DNA of 64,000 nucleotides from assembly GCA_035296625.1 (NCBI GenBank), contig DATHAO010000023.1, forward strand, positions 84,763-148,762, read 5' to 3'. The translations under genes and the position numbers were made by a program. Source of the DNA: DATCLS01 sp035296625 (GTDB lineage Bacteria; Actinomycetota; Acidimicrobiia; Acidimicrobiales; VFJN01). Of the stretch, positions 56,468 to 63,668 are shown in pieces (position 1 is the first letter of the stretch; each line of letters begins with the position of its first letter). The notes under the pieces were generated by a model. That model saw nothing but the letters and a program-made list of their open reading frames with translations. It was not told the DNA's origin and did no database searches.

Positions 56468-56473
56468 ACCGTA
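56468..56473 (-). promoter_or_regulatory. leaderless -10 element TACGGT of the CoA-ligase gene
   Basis: TACGGT, then CAGGTCC, then the GTG at 56460 on the minus strand. This decides the start against the in-frame ATG at 56505. Confidence 0.55.
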
Positions 56474-56616
56474 ACGTGACGTCGACGTGTCCGGCCGCCC
56501 GACATCGGTGGCGCGCCAGAGGGCGAGATCGTCGACGGCTCGCGCTGCTTGTCCTGGGCGCGGCTCGATGGGTCACCGAGGTCGTTGGTTCAGGGGTTTG
56601 AGCGAGTAGCGACGGA

Positions 56617-56683
56617 ACGGTCATCGCCCGGCTCACGTGCGTCCGTGCGGTGGCGACGCTGACGAACAGCTCGGCAACGTCGA
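56617..56683 (-). pseudogene. LuxR-type helix-turn-helix remnant
   Basis: A short stretch of one minus-strand frame reads FDVAELFVSVATARTHVSRA, close to the recognition-helix region of LuxR/NarL proteins (IAxxLFVSxATVKTHVSR). Neither the receiver domain upstream nor the C-terminal helix is recognisable. It lies in a 593-bp gap (56461-57053) where I see no intact gene. Confidence 0.35.
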
Positions 56684-57053
56684 AAGTCCGCACCGAGCCG
56701 CATCCATCACGGTGACGATTGAGGCCCGGCCACCGAGCGCATCGGCCTTTGCGGGTACGCGCCTCGACGTAGGCGCGGCCACCTAAAGCCGCTTCCCGGG
56801 CGACGACACGGCGGCGCCGCACACCGACCATGGTCGCCATGACCCTCACCGCATCCCCCACACGGCCGCCGTCCGCCGCCGCGGCCGCCAGGACGGTCGA
56901 CGTCGCCAAGGTCCAGGGCTCGGGCGACACCGCCGTACGGGCCCTCGGCCCACGACCCCGGGGGGTGGCGCCAGCGCAGACCGGCCGAACCACCGGTCCC
57001 GCCCACCGGCAGGAACACCTTCCCTTTTCCTCGACACCAGGAGGTGCCACACC

Positions 57054-57305
57054 GTGGCCGACACCGTCATCCTCAACGGCCAGGACATCGGCCAGGCCCA
57101 GGCCGCCTCGGCCATCCTCGGCGTCGTGCTCGCGGAGCACGGCACCACATTCGACCGGTGGGTTGTGCTGCGCGGGAACGACGCCTCCAAAGACGCCGAC
57201 GCGGACCGCGGCACGGTCGACCTGCCACCGGGCGAGTACGTCTTCTACTGCGACGTGCCGGGCCACCGGGACGCCGGCATGGAGGCCGAGCTCCACGTCG
57301 ATTGA
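57054..57305 (+). CDS. chimeric small protein: MarR-like N-terminus joined to a cupredoxin C-terminus
   Basis: GTG at 57054, nine bases after AGGAGGTG, starts an 83-residue protein. Residues 1-37 (ADTVILNGQDIGQAQAASAI) resemble the start of actinobacterial MarR regulators. Residues 40-83 (TVDLPPGEYVFYCDVPGHRD, AGMEAELHV) are the end of a cupredoxin, with Cys, His and Met ligands of a type 1 copper site but without the first His. The join is at about residue 38, in frame. It lacks both a DNA-binding domain and a signal peptide, so neither parent function should be intact. It may be a chance product of a deletion or a small cytoplasmic copper-binding peptide. Confidence 0.6.
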   Translation: MADTVILNGQDIGQAQAASAILGVVLAEHGTTFDRWVVLRGNDASKDADADRGTVDLPPGEYVFYCDVPGHRDAGMEAELHVD

Positions 57306-57394
57306 CCACCGGCCGCGGCTCGACGCTCGTGCCAGGCGTCCGCCCCGCCAAGCCAACGCTTCCGTTGCTCCCCCAACCCACACAGGAGACCCCC

Positions 57395-58144
57395 ATGCCC
57401 CCCGCCCCCGCCGTTGCGCGCGCTTATTGGCCCCATCCGATGGGCCCGCCCACGCTCGCTCCCGGGGCCCTACACAAGGCCCAAGCCGACACCCTCGCCA
57501 CGCCCCGGCTTCGCTACGACCCCTTCTCCCGACTGATGTTCCTCACCCTCAACGTCCTCTACGGCCGGCGCCGCTCCCTCGAGAAGTTCCTGGTGCTCGA
57601 ACAGCTCGCCCGCATCCCCTACCAGGCCTGGGAACGGCTCGCGCAAGGCGCGATCGCCCACAGCCAGGGCCGATCCACCCTGGCCCGGCGCATCATGGAG
57701 CGCGTCGTCGAGGCCCGCGCCCAACAGGACAACGAGCAGTTCCACCTCCTCATCCTCGAAGAGCTCCTCGCCCACCAGCGCCCGACCCCCCTCGGCCGGC
57801 TCCGTTATCGCATCCTGCCCCGAATCGTCGCCTACCCCTGGCACGTCTTCACCTGGCTGCTCCACCTCGTGCGCCCCACCTGGAGCTACCGCCTCAACGC
57901 CAACTTCGAGGACCACGCCGAGCACGAGTACATGGCCTATGTCGCCGAGCACCCCGAGCTCGACCGCCAGCGGGTGCACAGCGCCATCGCCGCTGACTAC
58001 GGCCGATTCGCCTCGCTTGGTGACCTGCTGCGCCAGATCGGCCACGACGAACGCGTCCACAAGCTCGAGAGCCTCGCCCGCCACGACACCACACGCAACC
58101 AGACCCACACCGGGCCCGACACCCCCGTCCGCCGGGCTGCGTAG
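57395..58144 (+). CDS. alternative oxidase-like di-iron protein
   Basis: The ATG at 57395, with AGGAG upstream, gives 249 residues. The pattern matches alternative oxidase. Di-iron ligands are E69 (FLVLEQLARIP), E114 and H117 (DNEQFHLLILEEL), E172 (NANFEDHAEHEYM), and E219 and H222 (HDERVHKLES). Hydrophobic segments between them (VAYPWHVFTWLLHLV) fit an interfacial membrane protein. Alternative oxidases pass electrons from quinol directly to oxygen without pumping protons. They are uncommon in actinobacteria. The gene follows the chimeric cupredoxin ORF by 89 bp. Confidence 0.82.
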   Translation: MPPAPAVARAYWPHPMGPPTLAPGALHKAQADTLATPRLRYDPFSRLMFLTLNVLYGRRRSLEKFLVLEQLARIPYQAWERLAQGAIAHSQGRSTLARRIMERVVEARAQQDNEQFHLLILEELLAHQRPTPLGRLRYRILPRIVAYPWHVFTWLLHLVRPTWSYRLNANFEDHAEHEYMAYVAEHPELDRQRVHSAIAADYGRFASLGDLLRQIGHDERVHKLESLARHDTTRNQTHTGPDTPVRRAA

Positions 58145-58516
58145 ATCAGGCGCTCCCCCGGCCCCGCCGCCGAATCCCCGGACGACGAGCACAGCAACCC
58201 GGCCCTCCAACGCACCGCCGCCGAGCTGGACACCCGCATCGGGTCCTCCGTGTTCGTTGCGCTGCACGACCCAAAAGCGATGCCAGCGTTCCGGGCGGAT
58301 CGTGAGCCCGGGTCACGAGGCCATCTTGCGAAAGTCCCAGCTCAGGTTCTTGTCGGGCGCGACGCGCAACCAGGCATGGCGGCCGCCATGGACGATCTGC
58401 CCGCCCGCGTACTTGTCGGCGTAGAGCCGTTCAGCGGAGTCCAGCTCGCCACCGGTTCTCCGGTGCGGAGGACTTCGCCGACCGGCTCGGCGGTTCTGAC
58501 TTGGACGGGCCGCTCG
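58145..58516. other. 372-bp gap with gene debris
   Basis: The part from 58145 to 58312 shows no convincing gene, only GC-rich filler. The part from 58313 to about 58445 holds the C-terminal fragment listed separately. Confidence 0.5.
58313..58445 (-). pseudogene. C-terminal fragment of a PPOX-fold protein
   Basis: A minus-strand frame ending at 58313 reads ERLYADKYAGGQIVHGGRHA followed by WLRVAPDKNLSWDFRKMAS. This is the recognisable tail of actinobacterial pyridoxamine-oxidase-fold proteins (YADKY..G....FRVxPxKxLSWDFxKM). Upstream of about 58445 the frame no longer resembles the family, and the TetR gene at 58517 follows. The front of the gene has been lost. Confidence 0.5.
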
Positions 58517-59116
58517 TCAACGGCGCTTGCGGGTCCGACCGGCCTCCATCCGGTCGACGAGCCGGTCCATGGCGACGATGGCCTGGTCGGGGGCGGTGTC
58601 GTAGCCGGCCGCCTGGTCCTGGACCACGCTGAACGCGAGCCCCTGGATCGTCGCGGCCACGAGCGGAGGCGGGAACTCCTCGGCATCGATGCCGTACTCG
58701 CCGAGGAGGGTGTCGAGGGCGTCCATCTGCATATGGCGGACGTCGCGTGCGATCTGGCCGACTTCGGCCTTGAGCGCGGGGCGGTGGTTCGCCGCCGCCA
58801 GCAGCTCGACGAACAGCGCCGTGCCTCGTGGATCGGACGCGAGCTTCCACCAGGCGCGCAGGGGTTCGGGTGAGGCGAGGGCCTCGGCCATGCGCTCGAC
58901 GTTGCGGCCCGCCCGGCGGCGGAGCACGGCCACGAACAGGTCGTCGAGGGTCGAGAAGTAGTAGTGCACCAGCGGCGCCTGGATGCCCACGGCGGTGGCA
59001 ACGCTGCGCGAGCTGACGGCCGCGTAGCCCTCCTTCAGCATGATCTCCTCGGTCGCGTCGAGGATCCGCTTTCGCTTCTCCTCGGTCGCCGCTCTCGGGC
59101 GCCGCCCCTCTGCCAT
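58517..59116 (-). CDS. TetR-family regulator of the SDR-P450 operon
   Basis: This 199-residue TetR protein has a basic start (AEGRRPRAATEEKRKRILDA), the helix-turn-helix SSRSVATAVGIQAPLVHYYF, and a standard ligand-binding domain. It is divergent from the SDR gene at 59190. The region between them holds TTGAAC-AGGC-GTTCTAA, a typical TetR operator, so it very likely represses the SDR-P450 operon and itself. Its inducer is probably a substrate of that pathway. Confidence 0.9.
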   Translation of the reverse strand: MAEGRRPRAATEEKRKRILDATEEIMLKEGYAAVSSRSVATAVGIQAPLVHYYFSTLDDLFVAVLRRRAGRNVERMAEALASPEPLRAWWKLASDPRGTALFVELLAAANHRPALKAEVGQIARDVRHMQMDALDTLLGEYGIDAEEFPPPLVAATIQGLAFSVVQDQAAGYDTAPDQAIVAMDRLVDRMEAGRTRKRR

Positions 59117-59153
59117 CGATGCGTCCTCCCCCGGTCACTGTCAGAAGAAAAGT

Positions 59154-59170
59154 TTGAACAGGCGTTCTAA
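59154..59170. promoter_or_regulatory. TetR-type operator between divergent genes
   Basis: TTGAAC-AGGC-GTTCTAA is an imperfect palindrome with GAAC/GTTC core arms. It lies seven bases upstream of the TACAAC -10 of the SDR gene and close to the TetR start. Confidence 0.65.
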
Positions 59171-59176
59171 GTACGT

Positions 59177-59182
59177 TACAAC
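59177..59182 (+). promoter_or_regulatory. leaderless -10 element TACAAC
   Basis: TACAAC is followed by ACCGGGC and the ATG at 59190. Confidence 0.45.
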
Positions 59183-59189
59183 ACCGGGC

Positions 59190-59939
59190 ATGGCAGAGCT
59201 GGAGGGGAAGGTCGCCGTCATCACCGGCGCAGGGTCGGGGATGGGGCGGGCGTCGACCGAGGTGTTCGCGCGCAAGGGCGCGCGGGTGCTGGCCGCCGAC
59301 ATCAGCGGACGGCAGGACGACACGGCCAAGGCGCTGGGCGACGCTGTGGTGCCATTCCATGTCGACGTGACCGACGAGGCGTCGGTGGAGGCGATGTTCA
59401 CCGCCGTGCTCGACGCGTTCGGGAAGGTCGACGCCGTGCTCAACGTCGCCGGCGTCGGCGGCGCCTCGCCCCTCGCCGACACGACGCCGGAGGACTACGA
59501 GCGCATCATGGCCGTGAACATGCGGGGCGTGATGCTCGGCACCAAGCACGGCATCCGCACGATGCTCCCGACCGGCGGAGGCACGATCCTCAACTGGTCC
59601 TCCACCGGCGGGATGAACGGCTCCCGACTCCCCACGTCCGCCTACTCGGCGGCCAAGGCCGGCGTGATCTCGCTCACCAAGGCGGCCGCCATCGAGTACG
59701 GGACCCAGGGCATCCGCGCCAACGCCATCTGCCCGGGCTTCATCGAGACCGAGATGTCGGGCGGCAAGGGCGCCGCCGAACGGTTCCCCGCCCTGGTGAA
59801 GGGCTCGGCCCTCCAGCGCGGCGGCCAGCCCGAGGAGGTCGCCGAGCTGGCGTCGTTCCTCGCCTCGGACCGGGCCACATTCATCACCGGCGCGGTGATC
59901 CCCATCGACGGCGGCAGCACCTGCTCGCTGCCGAGCTGA
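59190..59939 (+). CDS. short-chain dehydrogenase/reductase
   Basis: The leaderless ATG at 59190 gives 249 residues. The SDR motifs are VAVITGAGSGMGRASTEVFA, VLNVAGVGGASPL, WSSTGG (serine) and SAYSAAKAGVISLTKAAAIE (Tyr and Lys). The C-terminal FITGAVIPIDGGSTC is typical of NAD-dependent enzymes in this group. It probably oxidises a hydroxysteroid or other alicyclic alcohol. It is the first gene of an operon, 16 bp before a P450 gene, and is controlled by the divergent TetR. Confidence 0.93.
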   Translation: MAELEGKVAVITGAGSGMGRASTEVFARKGARVLAADISGRQDDTAKALGDAVVPFHVDVTDEASVEAMFTAVLDAFGKVDAVLNVAGVGGASPLADTTPEDYERIMAVNMRGVMLGTKHGIRTMLPTGGGTILNWSSTGGMNGSRLPTSAYSAAKAGVISLTKAAAIEYGTQGIRANAICPGFIETEMSGGKGAAERFPALVKGSALQRGGQPEEVAELASFLASDRATFITGAVIPIDGGSTCSLPS

Positions 59940-59955
59940 TCGGAGGCACACAGCC

Positions 59956-61158
59956 ATGACAACCGTGACCGAGCCCGACGTCTCCTACGACCCGTACGAC
60001 GTCGCCATCAACGCCGACCCCTACCCCACCTACGCCGGCCTCCGCGAGAAAGCGCCCGCCTACCACAACGACCGCTACGACTTCTGGGCGCTGTCACGAC
60101 ACGCCGATGTCGAGAAGGCGCTGGTCAACTGGAGGGTGTTCTCCAACACCCGCAGCGACATCCTCGACATCATCAAGGCCGGCGTGCAGTTGCCCGGGGT
60201 CATCCTCTTCGAGGACCCGCCGGTCCACACCATGCACCGCGGGCTGATGTCCCGGGTCTTCACGCCCCGGCGCATGGCCGCCCTCGAAGACCAGGTGCGG
60301 GCGTTCTGTGCCCGATCGCTCGACCCGCTCGTCGGCACGGAGGGCTTCGACATCATCGAAGAGCTCGCCTCGGTGCTGCCGATGCGGGTGATCGGCATGC
60401 TCCTCGGCATCCCCGAACAGGACCAGGTGGCGGTCCGCAACAAGACCGACGACAACCTGCGCACCGTCCCGGGCCAGCCGATGCAGGTCAAGGAGGAGAG
60501 CGTCGCCAACGGCGACATGTTCGCCGACTACATCGCCTGGCGCGCCGAGCACCCCTCCGACGACCTGATGACGCACTTGCTCAACGCCGAGTTCGAGGAC
60601 GAGTCGGGTGAGATCCGCACGCTCACCCGCCAAGAGGTGCTCACCTACACCTCCGTCATCGCCGGCGCCGGCAACGAGACCACCGGCCGGCTCATCGGCT
60701 GGCTCGCCAAGCTGCTCGCCGAGCACCCCGACCAGCGACGTGAGGTCGTCGAGGACCGCTCGCTCATCCCCAAGGTCATCGACGAAGCGCTGCGGTTCGA
60801 ACCGACGGGGCACGCCACCGCGCGTTACGTGATGGAAGACGTCGAGTACCACGGCACCACGATCCCGGCCGGAAGCCCCGTCCTGTTGCTGCTCGCCTCG
60901 GCGAACCGCGACCCTCGCCGCTACCGCGACCCCGACGTCTTCGACATCCACCGCGACGACATCCGGCACCTCACCTTCGGCTACGGGCTCCATTTCTGCC
61001 TCGGCGCCAACCTCGCCCGGCTCGAGGGCCGCGTCGCGCTCGACGAGCTGCTCAAGCGGTTCCCCGAGTGGGACGTCGACCATGACGGCATGAAGCTCGC
61101 GCCGACGTCCACGGTGCGCGGCTGGGAGCGCATGCCGATCCGCCTACCCGATCGGTAG
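59956..61158 (+). CDS. cytochrome P450
   Basis: This 400-residue P450 starts at the ATG at 59956, with GGAGG 11 bases upstream. It has AGAGNETTGRLIGW in the I helix, DEALRFEPTGHATARYV (ExxR), and the haem loop TFGYGLHFCLGANLARLEG with the axial cysteine C348. Residues EDPPVHTMHRGLMSRVFTPR are typical of soluble bacterial P450s that oxidise sterols, terpenes or aromatic lipids. It is co-transcribed with the SDR. The next gene in similar actinobacterial operons is often an amidohydrolase, and the start of one remains here (61181). Confidence 0.94.
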   Translation: MTTVTEPDVSYDPYDVAINADPYPTYAGLREKAPAYHNDRYDFWALSRHADVEKALVNWRVFSNTRSDILDIIKAGVQLPGVILFEDPPVHTMHRGLMSRVFTPRRMAALEDQVRAFCARSLDPLVGTEGFDIIEELASVLPMRVIGMLLGIPEQDQVAVRNKTDDNLRTVPGQPMQVKEESVANGDMFADYIAWRAEHPSDDLMTHLLNAEFEDESGEIRTLTRQEVLTYTSVIAGAGNETTGRLIGWLAKLLAEHPDQRREVVEDRSLIPKVIDEALRFEPTGHATARYVMEDVEYHGTTIPAGSPVLLLLASANRDPRRYRDPDVFDIHRDDIRHLTFGYGLHFCLGANLARLEGRVALDELLKRFPEWDVDHDGMKLAPTSTVRGWERMPIRLPDR

Positions 61159-61180
61159 CGCGGTACGAAGGGGCACCACC

Positions 61181-61258
61181 ATGCGCGAGGGAACATCGAC
61201 GCCGGTCATCGTCGTGTCGAACGACGCCCACATCGGTCCCCGGCTCGTCGAGGACTGA
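61181..61258 (+). pseudogene. amidohydrolase (TIM-barrel) truncated after 25 codons
   Basis: The frame begins MREGTSTPVIVVSNDAHIGP followed by RLVED and a TGA at 61256-61258. This is the start of the actinobacterial amidohydrolase-2 family (PVIVxSxDxHIGPRxxEDLRPYC), with the first metal-binding region still visible. All downstream sequence is missing, replaced by part of an unrelated HIT-family gene. It was evidently the third gene of the SDR-P450 operon. Confidence 0.65.
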
Positions 61259-61502
61259 TATCTCGACCGTTGTCCGGGCCATCGAGCGCGTCTACGAGCC
61301 GTGTCACCTGAACTTCTCAATGCTGGGCAACGCCTTGCCGCACGTCCACACGCACGTCGTGCCGAGATACCTGGACGACGCTCAGCCGGGTCGCCCGATC
61401 GATCCCGCCGGCCCAACGGTCGAAGCTGAAGACTTCGTTCGCCAAGTCGAACTGCTGCGGGCCGCGTGCGCGCCGGATGGCGCCACTGAAGCTTGGCGAT
61501 GA
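61257..61502 (+). pseudogene. HIT-family protein, C-terminal fragment
   Basis: The frame reads DISTVVRAIERVYEPCHLNF and then MLGNALPHVHTHVVPRYLDD, containing the histidine-triad motif PHVHTHVVPR of HIT nucleotide hydrolases and transferases, and ends at 61502. The N-terminal half, including the first helix and strands, is absent. An ATG at 61320 is internal to the domain. It directly abuts the truncated amidohydrolase, so a deletion or insertion joined the two. Confidence 0.65.
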
Positions 61503-61523
61503 GGCGCCGCCGCAGGCGGCGCC
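61503..61523 (+). terminator. hairpin GGCGCCGCC-GCA-GGCGGCGCC
   Basis: A perfect 9-bp stem with a three-base loop starts at the HIT fragment's stop and is followed by GTCTTG. It is the strongest terminator-like hairpin in this part of the window. Confidence 0.7.
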
Positions 61524-61528
61524 GTCTT

Positions 61529-61568
61529 GATCCAGTAGAGCCGAATTCGATCCAGTAGAGCCGAATTC
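61529..61568. repeat. exact 20-bp tandem duplication
   Basis: GATCCAGTAGAGCCGAATTC occurs twice in a row at 61529-61548 and 61549-61568. Base composition falls noticeably from here onward. It marks a scar next to the broken genes and could be a duplicated target or attachment site. Confidence 0.75.
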
Positions 61569-61836
61569 GGCAAGGCTGCGCTCGTCAGGCGTATCGGGTC
61601 TCACCTGATGCTTGGCGATGCGGTTCCAGCTGATGGCCGACAGTTGCCTAGACCCCTACCGCCTGCATGCGGTGCGGTTCGGCAGCAGATCGGAGCGCGT
61701 GCGCCCAGGACGGCAACACTTCGGTGACAGGGCGCCGCGAGGGAGACACTCCGTGCTCGTGCGACACTCGCCCAAACGCCGAGGGATGCGATTGACGCTC
61801 GGTCGCCACAGTTTCGCCCCACGGACGGAGGTGACC
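61569..61836. other. AT-richer gap with no recognised gene
   Basis: Within the 479 bases from the hairpin to the methyltransferase gene I see no family-like protein in any frame. GCTTGGCGATG at 61491 recurs at 61610, hinting at further short duplications. The base composition suggests acquired or eroding DNA. Confidence 0.4.
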
Positions 61837-61881
61837 ATGCAAACGACGACCGTGCAGGTGTCCTTCCGTTTGCGTGCCTAG
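61837..61881 (+). CDS. 14-residue ORF with a strong ribosome binding site
   Basis: GGAGGTGACC precedes an ATG at 61837 that opens a 14-codon frame (MQTTTVQVSFRLRA, stop at 61881). The ribosome site is one of the best in the window, yet the product is tiny. It lies 101 bp upstream of the methyltransferase gene and could be a leader peptide, or the surviving start of a lost gene. Confidence 0.4.
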   Translation: MQTTTVQVSFRLRA

Positions 61882-61981
61882 CCGGCGGCCGCCAATCGGC
61901 ACCCGTCTCCTTACGTGAGCCGCAGTACTCGTTGTGTTCACGCGACACAGGCCACCGAGTTCGATCTAACGGGAGACGCTT

Positions 61982-62755
61982 GTGAAGCACTGGACTGAGA
62001 TGTCGGCAGGCTGGCATCAGGACTACGAGCGTGGCCGACCGAGTTACCCGCGTCAGGTGGTTCGTGTACCCGGTCTGCCGACATCGGCCACAGTTCTCGA
62101 GGTGGGGGCGGGCACGGCCAAGCTCACCCGACTGCTCGTCACCGAGTTCGCACATGTACTCGCGGTCGAGCCCGACCCCGAGATGCGCCGCTGGTTGGCC
62201 GCGCTCTGCCCTCAGGCCCGGCTGCTCGGGGGGATGGCGGAGCAGGTCTCACTCGCGGACGCCTCGGTTGACGGGGTCTTCGCCGCCGAGGCCTTCCACT
62301 GGTTTGCCCACGAGCGCGCTCTGGCGGAGTTCGCCCGCGTGCTGCGGCCGAGCGGCGCGCTCGTCCTGATGTGGAACCGGCCGGCCGGACCTATCGAGCC
62401 GCCCATCCCCGCGGTTGAGCAGCTGCTCGAACCGAAGTGGCCGAAGGACATCGAGCTGCCGCTCGACCTCGACCCGAATCGGTTGCCACATGCGCGCGAG
62501 TGGCCACGCGCGTTCGAGCACTCGATGTTCGAACCGCTCCAGGAGTCGCGGTTCGCCAACCCACAAGCCGTCGACCCCGACGGGCTGGTTGCGTTCTTCG
62601 GTTCGATGGGTTGGATCGGCGCTCTCCCCGACGAGGAACGCCTAGGTCTGCTCGTCCAGGTGAGGTCGCGGCTCACCGCCAGTAGCTATCGGCTGCCATT
62701 CGAGACGCACGTCCACTGGACGCGACTCGCCGACCCGCGTAATGAGCCGTCCTGA
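61982..62755 (+). CDS. class I SAM-dependent methyltransferase
   Basis: This 257-residue protein starts at a GTG with GGGAG upstream. The SAM-binding motif is ATVLEVGAGTAKLTRLL (motif I), then VLAVEPDPEMRRWLA (motif II) and DGVFAAEAFHWFAHERALAE, which matches the ubiE/methyltransferase-11 group (FHWF). The substrate is unknown. The gene lies in AT-richer DNA than its neighbours and has no operon partner, so it may have been acquired. Confidence 0.88.
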   Translation: MKHWTEMSAGWHQDYERGRPSYPRQVVRVPGLPTSATVLEVGAGTAKLTRLLVTEFAHVLAVEPDPEMRRWLAALCPQARLLGGMAEQVSLADASVDGVFAAEAFHWFAHERALAEFARVLRPSGALVLMWNRPAGPIEPPIPAVEQLLEPKWPKDIELPLDLDPNRLPHAREWPRAFEHSMFEPLQESRFANPQAVDPDGLVAFFGSMGWIGALPDEERLGLLVQVRSRLTASSYRLPFETHVHWTRLADPRNEPS

Positions 62756-63140
62756 CTTAGCGGCTGCCACCGCCTAGGTGGGTGCCCCGTCAGTGCCGCA
62801 CGGTGTCGCCCAGCCGGCGTTCAGTGACGTCGCTCGGCGTGATTCGGGGACGCGGATCACGAGGCGCGCATTCGGTGCGCGTTGCTCCGGCCGCCAAGCC
62901 GAGCAGATCGCGGACTCGCGCGCGAGGGCATGACGTCCGGTGTCGGTTCCGACCGCACTGTGCTCGCTCGGCACGCGGGCAAGTGCACTGCGACCAGTGG
63001 ACGGCCGGCTGAGCAGCGTCGCGGCCGGTCACGGTGGCGGGAGGGAGCTCGTGCCCGTTCGTCTTCGGCTGCCGTTAGCTGGGCCTTGCCAACGCCGAGT
63101 ATAGCCGTTATCTTAGAGCTAACCGTTAGATGGGAGATCA
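62756..63140. promoter_or_regulatory. intergenic region with PadR-type direct repeats
   Basis: No gene is evident in this 385-bp gap. Close to the PadR start are two direct repeats, TAGCCGTTA (63102) and TAACCGTTA (63120), 18 bp apart, with a third GCCGTTA at 63071. TTGCCA (63086) and TTATCT (63108) could be -35 and -10 elements with 16-bp spacing. The repeats probably bind the PadR protein. Confidence 0.45.
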
Positions 63141-63668
63141 ATGCAGCAGGAAGTGGTGTTGGCGATGCTGGCGAAGGAGCCCTCGCACGGCTACGAGCTG
63201 CGGGCGCGGCTGCGCCAGGCGCTCGGCCCGCTCGGGGAGGCGATGAACGCCGGGCACATCTACGTGACGTTGACCCGGCTGGAGAAGGCGGGCTTGGTGG
63301 CGTCCGAGCGGGCGGCCGGCTCGGCGGACCGGCCCGACCGCAAGGTGTACGCGTTGACCGCGCACGGTCAGCAGCGAGTCACCGAGTGGCTGGCGGATGT
63401 GGGTTGGCCCAAGCCCGACCTGGCGGAGTTCCATCTCAAGCTAGTCGCGGCGGCGGCGGCCGGGCTGGCTGACCCGCTCACCATCGTGGACACGCAGCGC
63501 CGCGAGCTGCTGCGCCGGCTGCGTGACGCCCAGCGTGCCGCGCTGGCCGAGCCGGAGAACTCGGACGCCGGGTTGCTGTTGGAGGGCATCGTGTTGCGGC
63601 TGCAGGCGGACCTGCGCTGGCTGGAGGCATGTGAGCAGAGTTGGACCGGCCGAAGGAGCAGATCATGA
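63141..63668 (+). CDS. PadR-family transcriptional regulator
   Basis: This 175-residue protein has the PadR winged helix: VVLAMLAKEPSHGYELRARL, then HIYVTLTRLEKAGLVASERA and DRKVYALTAHGQQRVTEWL. A C-terminal helical (Vir-like) dimerisation domain follows from about residue 100. Such regulators usually repress an adjacent transporter operon and are released by drugs or metabolites. The next gene, an ABC ATPase, overlaps its stop (ATGA), so the pair is translated together. Direct repeats upstream are probable binding sites. Confidence 0.92.
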   Translation: MQQEVVLAMLAKEPSHGYELRARLRQALGPLGEAMNAGHIYVTLTRLEKAGLVASERAAGSADRPDRKVYALTAHGQQRVTEWLADVGWPKPDLAEFHLKLVAAAAAGLADPLTIVDTQRRELLRRLRDAQRAALAEPENSDAGLLLEGIVLRLQADLRWLEACEQSWTGRRSRS

